Assembly: GCA_028292345.1 (NCBI GenBank)
Contig: JAQGMN010000062.1
Location: 1 to 11,267, forward strand
Length of the DNA: 11,267 nt
Origin: Polaromonas sp.
GTDB lineage: Bacteria > Pseudomonadota > Gammaproteobacteria > Burkholderiales > Burkholderiaceae_C
Direction: 5' to 3'
The position numbers and the translations under genes are program-made. Within the stretch, counting starts at the first letter, position 1; each line of letters begins with the position of its first letter. Of this stretch, positions 6,493 through 11,267 are shown piece by piece. The notes beneath the pieces are model-generated. The model made no database searches. It was given only the letters and a program-made list of their open reading frames with translations, and had not been told where the DNA came from.

Positions 6493-8214
6493 ATGGAACA
6501 CAACATTCCCCTCATCACCACGATTGCCGCCGGTTTCGGCATGGCGCTGATCCTGGGCTTCGTCGCCGAGCGCCTGAACGTGCCGGCGCTGGTCGGCTAC
6601 CTGGTCGCGGGCATCCTGATCGGCCCGGCGACGCCGGGCTTTGTCGCCGACGTGCACATGGCCTCGCAGCTGTCGGAAATAGGCGTCATGCTGCTGATGT
6701 TCGGCGTCGGGCTGCATTTTTCGCTGAGCGACCTGATGGCGGTCAAGCGCATCGCCATTCCGGGCGCGGTGGTGCAGATGACGCTGGCCACGCTGCTGGG
6801 CATGGGCCTGGCCTGGTGGTGGGACTGGGGCTGGGGCGCGGGCCTGATCTTCGGGCTGTCGCTGTCGTGCGCCAGCACCGTGGTGCTGCTCAAGGCGCTG
6901 GAGGCGCGCGGCGTGCTCGACACGATGAACGGCCGCATCGCCGTGGGCTGGCTGGTGGTCGAGGACCTGGCAACGGTGCTGGTGCTGGTGCTGCTGCCGC
7001 CGCTGGCCGGCGTGCTGGGCGGCGCGCCCGCCGCAGAAGGCGCCGCGCCGCTGTGGCGCACCATCGGACAGACGCTGCTGGGCGTGTCGGCGTTCATCGC
7101 CTTGATGCTGATCGTCGGCCGCCGCGCGCTGCCGTGGATGCTCTGGCAGGTGGCGCGCACCGGCTCGCGCGAACTGTTCACCCTGGCGGTCGTGGCTACG
7201 GCCATCGGCATTGCCTACGGCGCGGCGGCGCTGTTCAATGTGTCGTTTGCCCTGGGCGCCTTCTTTGCCGGCATGGTGATGCGCGAGTCCGAGTTCAGCC
7301 ACCGCGCGGCGCACGAGTCGCTGCCGCTGCGCGATGCGTTCTCGGTGCTGTTCTTCGTGTCGGTCGGCATGCTGTTCGAGCCGGCCATCCTGATGCAGGC
7401 GCCGGCCCATGTGCTGGGCGTGGTGGCCATCATCATCGTCGGCAAGGCGCTGGCCGCCTTGGCGCTGGTGGTGGCGTTGCGCTATCCGCTCAACACCGCG
7501 CTGACCGTCGCGGCCAGCCTGGCGCAGATCGGCGAATTCTCGTTCATCCTGGCCGGGCTCGGCCTGTCGCTGGGACTGCTGCCGGCCGAGGGCATGAGCC
7601 TGGTGCTGGCCGGCGCGCTGATTTCGATGGCGCTCAACCCGCTGCTGTTCGCCGGCATCGCCCCGTTCCAGCGATGGCTGCTCGAACGCTCCGCGCTGGC
7701 GCGCCGCCTGGAGCAGCGCGGCGACCCGTATGCCGAGCTGCCGGTCAGCACCGACAACCAGTTCCTGCACGGGCAGGTGGTGCTGGTGGGCTATGGCCGG
7801 GTGGGGCGGCGCATTGCCGGCGCGCTGCAGGGGCGCGGCATTCCCTTCGTGGTGGCCGAGCAGAACCGCGAACTGGTCGAGGACCTGCGAAGCCAGGGCA
7901 TGGCCGCCGTGTCGGGCAACGCGGCCGACCCGGCGGTACTGGTCCAGGCGCACATTGCCAACGCCGCCATGCTGGTGGTGGCCACGCCCGACACCATCAA
8001 TGTGCGCCAGATGGTGGACACCGCCCGCGCGCTGAACCCGTCCATCGAAATCGTGCTGCGCACCCACAGCGAGGACGAGATGCAACTGCTGCGCCAGGAC
8101 GGCATGGGAACGGTGTTCCTGGGCGAGGAGGAACTCGCCCGGGGAATGGCCGGCCATGTGCTGCAGCGCTTCAAGCCGGGTATGGCAGCCGGCCCTGCTG
8201 CGGGCCACGCGTAG
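6493..8214 (+). CDS. ybaL: YbaL-type cation/proton antiporter with RCK (TrkA-N) domain
   Basis: A 573-residue inner-membrane CPA2-family (Kef-like) transporter thought to exchange K+ or Na+ for H+. The membrane part (~5-395) shows LVGYLVAGILIGPATPGF (33-50), LLMFGVGLHFSL (67-78), SCASTVVLLKALE (125-137), the core acidic pair E157-D158 in WLVVEDLATVL, LFNVSFALGAFFAGMV (247-262), LPLRDAFSVLFFVSVGMLF (277-295) and ASLAQIGEFSFILAG (341-355). The cytosolic domain (~425-560) begins with HGQVVLVGYGRVG (426-438), the dinucleotide-binding turn of RCK/TrkA-N regulators. Order and length agree with E. coli YbaL as I recall it. There is no clear Shine-Dalgarno sequence; the start fits the family N-terminus and sits 20 bp after the kinase gene. 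Ligand and ion are not determinable here. Confidence 0.93.
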   Translation: MEHNIPLITTIAAGFGMALILGFVAERLNVPALVGYLVAGILIGPATPGFVADVHMASQLSEIGVMLLMFGVGLHFSLSDLMAVKRIAIPGAVVQMTLATLLGMGLAWWWDWGWGAGLIFGLSLSCASTVVLLKALEARGVLDTMNGRIAVGWLVVEDLATVLVLVLLPPLAGVLGGAPAAEGAAPLWRTIGQTLLGVSAFIALMLIVGRRALPWMLWQVARTGSRELFTLAVVATAIGIAYGAAALFNVSFALGAFFAGMVMRESEFSHRAAHESLPLRDAFSVLFFVSVGMLFEPAILMQAPAHVLGVVAIIIVGKALAALALVVALRYPLNTALTVAASLAQIGEFSFILAGLGLSLGLLPAEGMSLVLAGALISMALNPLLFAGIAPFQRWLLERSALARRLEQRGDPYAELPVSTDNQFLHGQVVLVGYGRVGRRIAGALQGRGIPFVVAEQNRELVEDLRSQGMAAVSGNAADPAVLVQAHIANAAMLVVATPDTINVRQMVDTARALNPSIEIVLRTHSEDEMQLLRQDGMGTVFLGEEELARGMAGHVLQRFKPGMAAGPAAGHA

Positions 8215-8220
8215 CGCGTG
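8206..8220 (+). repeat. Hairpin enclosing the ybaL-like stop codon
   Basis: CACGCG (8206-8211) and CGCGTG (8215-8220) are perfect inverted repeats, and the three-base loop is the TAG stop itself. It is a compact GC-rich hairpin without a following T-run. It could be a 3'-end structure for the antiporter message. Confidence 0.4.
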
Positions 8221-8225
8221 CCGGG

Positions 8226-8273
8226 GTGGCGATTGCTGAAAAATTAGGCCGCCACGAAGGTCGCCACGAAACC
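8226..8273. repeat. Short inverted and tandem repeats between convergent genes
   Basis: GTGGCG at 8226-8231 is complementary to CGCCAC at 8250-8255 and again to 8262-8267. The 9-mer CGCCACGAA therefore occurs twice in tandem with a 12-base period. It lies in the 192-bp gap between the ybaL-like gene and the convergent 120-residue gene. Its function is unknown. Confidence 0.35.
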
Positions 8274-8332
8274 CGAACCGCCTTCCCCTTGCCGCGATGG
8301 AACAAGGAACCGGCCGGGAATGCGGCGCCGGC

Positions 8333-8403
8333 ATGAAATTTTTTGAGCCAAACAGGCCTTTTGCGCAGGCAGAACGGGCGCTTTTAGCTATCAAATTGAT
8401 ACC
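8333..8403. repeat. Intergenic Comamonadaceae-type repeat element, copy A
   Basis: About 70 bases, AT-richer than the surroundings. It reads as a T-rich lead, GAGCCAAA, GGCCTTTTGCGCA, GCGC pairing across the middle (8373-8376 with 8378-8382 region), and a terminal near-palindrome GCTATCAAATTGATA whose arms TATCAA/TTGATA (8389-8394, 8396-8401) pair perfectly. From memory, similar elements are scattered between genes of Polaromonas, Rhodoferax and Acidovorax; this could not be checked. It sits between convergent genes, where a 3'-end or terminator role is plausible. A diverged second copy is at 10351-10416. Confidence 0.55.
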
Positions 8404-8406
8404 GCT

Positions 8407-8769
8407 TCAGGCCGGCGGCGAGGGCACCCACTGCACCCCCGCGACCGCCACCAGGCCCTGGTGCAGGTCGTCCACAAACAGGGGGAGCACGGTCTGCACA
8501 TTGGCGGCATAGTGCTGGCGCCACATCTGGCGCAGCTGCTCCAGCGCGGCCTCGTTGCGGTAGTGCGTGCCGGCCTTGTCGATCAGCAGCATGGCGACCG
8601 CGTCGTCTTCGGCCACCAGGGCGATCAGCGCGTCGTCGCCGTCCTCGCGCAGCGACGCCTGCAGTTCCTCGCCGGCGTTCATCAGCAAGTCGGCGCACAA
8701 CTCGGCGCTCATGCCGGCGCCGCGCAGCAGCGCCTGCTCAAGGGCGGCGCGAAGGGTTTTCTTGCTCAT
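8407..8769 (-). CDS. Hypothetical protein (120 aa), coupled to upstream small gene
   Basis: A 120-residue acidic, soluble protein that I do not recognise. It is rich in Ala, Leu, Asp and Glu, mostly helical in outlook, with no signal peptide or membrane segment. A central hydrophobic strand-like segment DAVAMLLIDKAG (56-67) and another, VQTVLPLFVDDL (91-102), suggest an alpha/beta fold. A strong Shine-Dalgarno AAGGAGG sits about 8 bases before the ATG, inside the end of the preceding 52-codon gene. The two genes overlap as ATGA, so they are translationally coupled. The third-position GC bias is that of a real gene. The stop lies 4 bp from intergenic repeat copy A. Confidence 0.75.
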   Translation of the reverse strand: MSKKTLRAALEQALLRGAGMSAELCADLLMNAGEELQASLREDGDDALIALVAEDDAVAMLLIDKAGTHYRNEAALEQLRQMWRQHYAANVQTVLPLFVDDLHQGLVAVAGVQWVPSPPA

Positions 8770-8924
8770 GCGCGCGCCTCCTTGCGGCTCAGGGCGGCCA
8801 GCGCCAGGCGGAACCGCTGGCGGTGTTCATCGTTCAGGCGCAGGTGGAAAAACGCATTGCGGATGGCCTGGGCGATGGCATTGAACGGGTCGGCGGCAGG
8901 CAGGCGGGTCGATGGGTGGGTCAT
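8766..8924 (-). CDS. Small hypothetical protein (52 aa)
   Basis: A 52-codon ORF beginning MTHPSTRLPAADPFNAIAQA and ending LSRKEARA. It is a basic peptide with a likely amphipathic helix over residues ~14-50 (IAQAIRNAFFHLRL, then HRQRFRLALAALSRK). Its stop overlaps the start of the 120-residue gene as ATGA, and its last codons supply that gene's AAGGAGG ribosome-binding site. No good Shine-Dalgarno sequence precedes its own ATG. The codon third-position GC is high, as in neighbouring genes. I do not recognise a family; it may be a partner of the 120-residue protein or a coupling leader. Confidence 0.65.
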   Translation of the reverse strand: MTHPSTRLPAADPFNAIAQAIRNAFFHLRLNDEHRQRFRLALAALSRKEARA

Positions 8925-8930
8925 GGATGT

Positions 8931-8968
8931 TAAAAAAATGGACTGAAGCTGCGTTTCAGGTGCAGCTT
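8931..8968 (-). terminator. Possible terminator after the endonuclease/82-aa genes
   Basis: On the minus strand AAGCTGC pairs with GCAGCTT (8962-8968 with 8946-8952, 9-base loop), and a run of seven T (8932-8938) follows after a 7-base gap. The stem is short and the T-run distal, so it would be weak. Its place, downstream of the 82-residue gene and before the 52-codon gene, suits an intrinsic or partial terminator. Confidence 0.4.
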
Positions 8969-10131
8969 AACCCCGTCGTTCCGGTCTGCAGGGGAAGATT
9001 CATGTCCTGTTGCAAGCGTTTCAAAAAGGATTCCTGACGACCCGGGCGGACTTGACCTCGACGGTTTGCGGAAGCTTGTCTTCGGCTTCCAGCGCCTGGA
9101 CCACCTGCTTGAGCAGCGCCTGCAGTTCCCGGGCCAGGGCCAGGCCGGCCTGGTCGCGGGTCAGCACCAGGTCGCCGGTGAGCGAGATGCGGTCGGTGCG
9201 GTTCTCGATCTCCAGCGCGCCGATGCGGATGACGTCGCTTTCGCTGGCATAGGGTTTGAAGTGTTCCATGGCATGTTCCTTGGTTTTTGACCGCGCGGTT
9301 GAGGGCATCGATCACCAGGCTGGTGAAATCGCGCAGCGTGTATTCGTCTTGCGGCCTGGCTTTCTTTCGCCGGTCCTGCCGGGGCTCGGGCTTGGGCAGC
9401 GCCATGCCGGCTTCGCGGACCTGCTGCGTCAGGCCCGGCAGCAGGCTCAGGCCGACCATCTTTTCCAGCTTCGAGACGCTCAGCACGGCATAGTCGCGGG
9501 TGTCGTCGTTGGTCACCAGGTAGGCGCCGGCGCGCTGCTGCGTGGGGCTGTAGACCACCTTCCAGACGTGCGTGGGCACCAGCACGTTGCCGATCTTCTT
9601 CAGGTTGCCGCCGATGAAGGCCGGGCCGGTGAGGACGTAAATCTCGCCTTCCTCGGTCGCCAGCTGGCGCGCCGCCTCTTCGATGCCGGCCCAGACGCCG
9701 GCATTGTTCTCATGCACCTGGGGCACCATGTTGGCCAGCGAAAACGACTCGGCCTGGGCAGCGCGGGTGGCAAAGTTGGCGTTCGGCGCCATGTGGCCCC
9801 GGTCGTAGCTCGAGCGTTCGTAATCGCTGAGCTCGGCCCGGTCGCTTTCCGGCAGGGCATCCTCGGCATGAAACGAGTCCTTGCGCGACAGCTTGCGGGC
9901 ATTCTTCACGTTTTTGCGCATCAGGTGCTCGGCGGCATACAGCGGGGTGCGGCTCAAGCCCGAATGCAGCACCGCAAACCCCCGGAAGCACAGTTCCTGC
10001 GTGCGCGGCTTCATCTTGGGGTTGGTGACGACGGGCGGCTGGCCAGCGGCATAGTGCTGGGGGCACGGCGTGCCGGCCGAAACGGAGGCGCTGCACAGAA
10101 CGGCCAGCGAGAAAACCAGGGAACGGATCAT
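8956..10131 (-). CDS. DNA/RNA non-specific endonuclease, exported
   Basis: 391 residues as an open frame; the recognisable protein is about 282. Residues 1-19 are a signal peptide (MIRSLVFSLAVLCSASVSA) and predict periplasmic or secreted location. The NUC1/NucA beta-beta-alpha-metal core follows: YERSSYDRGHMAPNANF (104-120) holds the DRGH motif with general base H113, then LANMVPQVHENNAGVW (132-147) with the metal-binding Asn (N142 likely) and E141, then EIYVLTGPAF (163-172). Such Mg2+-dependent enzymes cut DNA and RNA without sequence preference. After residue ~282 the frame runs on for ~109 Arg/Pro/Gly/His-rich residues antiphase to the 82-aa gene, which is probably not a native domain. The start at 10131 was chosen for the signal peptide; ATG 10329 would add 66 unrelated residues. 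A TATATT at 10153-10158 may be a -10 element. Confidence 0.88.
   Translation of the reverse strand: MIRSLVFSLAVLCSASVSAGTPCPQHYAAGQPPVVTNPKMKPRTQELCFRGFAVLHSGLSRTPLYAAEHLMRKNVKNARKLSRKDSFHAEDALPESDRAELSDYERSSYDRGHMAPNANFATRAAQAESFSLANMVPQVHENNAGVWAGIEEAARQLATEEGEIYVLTGPAFIGGNLKKIGNVLVPTHVWKVVYSPTQQRAGAYLVTNDDTRDYAVLSVSKLEKMVGLSLLPGLTQQVREAGMALPKPEPRQDRRKKARPQDEYTLRDFTSLVIDALNRAVKNQGTCHGTLQTLCQRKRRHPHRRAGDREPHRPHLAHRRPGADPRPGRPGPGPGTAGAAQAGGPGAGSRRQASANRRGQVRPGRQESFLKRLQQDMNLPLQTGTTGLSCT
9021..9269 (-). CDS. Hypothetical protein (82 aa) downstream of endonuclease
   Basis: An 82-residue soluble protein, not recognised. The N-terminal half is strand-like (VIRIGALEIENRTDRISLTG, 13-32) and the C-terminal half is helical (RDQAGLALARELQALLKQVV, 37-56), ending in a basic VKSARVVRNPF tail. 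The start at 9269 has AAGGA about 8 bases upstream. An in-frame ATG at 9308 lacks such a site. Codon use in this frame (GTG, CTG, GCC, GAC, ATC dominate) is clearly that of a real gene. The endonuclease gene immediately upstream is open in another frame across the whole of this gene, so the two either overlap or the endonuclease has lost its original stop. Linkage to the nuclease suggests a partner role, which is inference only. Confidence 0.75.
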   Translation of the reverse strand: MEHFKPYASESDVIRIGALEIENRTDRISLTGDLVLTRDQAGLALARELQALLKQVVQALEAEDKLPQTVEVKSARVVRNPF

Positions 10132-10350
10132 GTGTGTGGCGGAAACACCGGAAATATAGCGGCAAAAAGGGCGCCAGTGTGCCTCAAGCCCGCATTGGCC
10201 TTTCGGACGGCTCGGGCCACCGTGCGCGCAGCAGGTCGGAATGGACCGAATTGACCGCCAAGGCGGCGGCACCTGCAGTGCATCCTCCGCAAAAAAACGG
10301 TCCCATGGACACGGTTCCCATGCGCGCAACCAAGGAAGGCCAGCTTCCCA

Positions 10351-10416
10351 ATTTCAAGCAAAAACCACTGTTTGCGCATATTCCGCCTGCGCAGACAGCG
10401 CTATGTTCAATAGCAA
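10351..10416. repeat. Intergenic repeat element, diverged copy B
   Basis: The layout matches copy A at 8333-8403: ATTT lead, GCAAAAACC, TTTGCGCA, a GCGCA/TGCGC pairing across the middle (10374-10378 with 10388-10392), and a terminal GCTAT/ATAGC hairpin (10400-10404 with 10410-10414, 5-base loop). Base identity with copy A is partial, so homology is a judgement. It lies directly after the stop of the DUF1016 gene. The rest of the 286-bp gap to the endonuclease (10132-10350) holds no gene that I can support. Confidence 0.4.
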
Positions 10417-10417
10417 A

Positions 10418-11267
10418 TCAAGGAGTGGCGTCCCCGCTCAAGCCCTCTGCCGTATCAGCCGCCGCGTTTTGCGCATACAGCTCATGCAGCTTGGCCTGCA
10501 GCAGCGCCTTGTCGGGCAGCTGCGTCTGGTAGGCGGCGATCAGCGCCGGGGACAGGCTGCGGCTGAGCGCGTATTCGACCACTTCCTCGTCCTTGCTGGC
10601 GCACGAGCAGCACGCCGATGGCGGGCTGCTCGTGCGGCTTTTTCACATCGCGGTCCAGCGCTTCGAGGTAAAAGCCGAGCTTGCCCAGGTATTCGGGCTC
10701 GAAGCGCCCGACTTTCAATTCGATGGCAACCAGGCAATTGAGCCCCCGGTGGAAAAACAGCAGGTCCAGCGCAAAGTCGCGCCCGCCCACCTGCAGCGGG
10801 AATTCGCTGCCGACAAAACAGAAATCGCGGCCCAGCTCGATCAGGAACTGCCTGAGCTGCCGCAGCAGGCCCTGGTGCAGGTCGGCCTCCAGGTGGCCAC
10901 GGGGCAGGTCCAGGAATTCGACCAGGTAGCTGTCCTTGAACACGCTCAGGGCATTGGGGTGCGTTTGTGACAGCACTGCTGTCACTTTTGCCGGACTCAG
11001 TACGGTGCGTTCAAACGAGGCCGTCTTGAACTGGCGCTCCAACTCGCGGCTGCTCCACTTTTCCCGGATGGCCTGGCGCAGGTAAAACTCACGCTCCTCG
11101 GGCCGCTGGCTCTGGTTGAGGATGATGAGGTTGTGCGTCCACGGCAATTGTCTCAGCAGTGCTGCGACTTTCTCATCGTCCCGGTACGCCTCATAAAACT
11201 GCCGCATCCGGAACAGGTTCGCACGGGTAACACCACGCAGCCCCGGCTGGGTGCGGGCCAGGTGCGC
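10418..11267 (-). pseudogene. PDDEXK nuclease, DUF1016/YhcG family, frameshifted and 5'-partial
   Basis: The gene enters from the right edge; 221 codons are readable before a frameshift. AHLARTQPGLRGVTRANLFR runs into MRQFYEAYRD, then LPWTHNLIIL (41-50) and EEREFYLRQAIREKWSSREL (57-76), all typical of the DUF1016 N-terminal region. The PD-(D/E)xK core follows: GSEFPLQVGGRDFALDLLFF (153-172) with D168, and IELKVG (182-187) with E183 and K185. At about 10604 one extra G shifts the frame. Dropping it restores CASKDEEVVEYALSRSLSPA and 41 more in-keeping residues to a TGA at 10418. Unshifted, the frame decays to Arg/Gln/Pro-rich sequence until 10482. All catalytic residues precede the lesion. It may be a young pseudogene or a sequencing error. 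The family often lies near restriction-modification or defence genes, but its role is unsettled. Confidence 0.88.

Noticed and set aside
5922..8336. 804-codon plus-strand open frame
   Set aside because: It runs across the kinase gene and the ybaL-like gene in another frame; its Arg/Ala/Gly-rich composition marks it as a shadow.
6172..8394. 740-codon minus-strand open frame
   Set aside because: It is antisense to the antiporter; its His/Gln/Arg-rich composition is typical of antisense frames in GC-rich DNA.
9256..10254. 332-codon plus-strand open frame
   Set aside because: It is antisense to the endonuclease, which has a signal peptide and the DRGH motif.
10297..10322. Imperfect direct repeat ACGGTCCCATG / ACGGTTCCCATG
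   Set aside because: It is short and single; no attachment-site or iteron context supports a function.
10132..10329. N-terminal extension of the endonuclease to the ATG at 10329
   Set aside because: It would bury the clear signal peptide behind 66 residues of non-family sequence.

Overview
The window is high-GC, gene-dense DNA that looks like a betaproteobacterial chromosome, probably Comamonadaceae (Polaromonas/Rhodoferax/Acidovorax relatives). The reasons are the strong G/C bias at third codon positions, the YbaL, GlsB and hemerythrin household genes, and an intergenic element near 8333-8403 (GAGCCAAA ... GGCCTTTTGCGC ... GCTATCAAATTGATA) of a kind I recall from that family. The genus is inference. 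There are no rRNA or tRNA genes, insertion sequences or CRISPR arrays.

Left part (1-3906): the 3' end of a major-facilitator transporter of the MFS_3 type enters from the left. It converges on a 743-residue minus-strand gene that fuses a GH1-like glycoside hydrolase to an RmlD-like sugar-nucleotide reductase. Upstream of that, on the same strand, is queC (queuosine precursor synthesis). The 204 bp between queC and the fusion gene are rich in inverted repeats, including a perfect 10-bp dyad just before the fusion start codon.

Middle (3907-8220): two minus-strand stress-type genes (a hemerythrin-domain protein, then a GlsB/YeaQ/YmgE membrane protein) are divergent from a plus-strand pair. That pair is a bifunctional aminoglycoside-phosphotransferase-like/P-loop kinase protein followed 20 bp later by a YbaL-type cation/proton antiporter with a C-terminal RCK/TrkA-N domain.

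Right part (8221-11267): a run of minus-strand genes. Reading 5' to 3' it is: a frameshifted PDDEXK nuclease of the DUF1016/YhcG family that enters from the right edge; a second, diverged copy of the intergenic element; an exported DNA/RNA non-specific endonuclease; an 82-residue protein of unknown function; and a translationally coupled pair of unknown small proteins (52 and 120 residues). The endonuclease frame stays open through the whole 82-residue gene in another frame.

No complete new system is obvious. The best candidates for something undescribed are the GH1-RmlD fusion with its structured leader, and the nuclease/small-protein cluster with its unusual overlap and an overlooked 52-codon gene.
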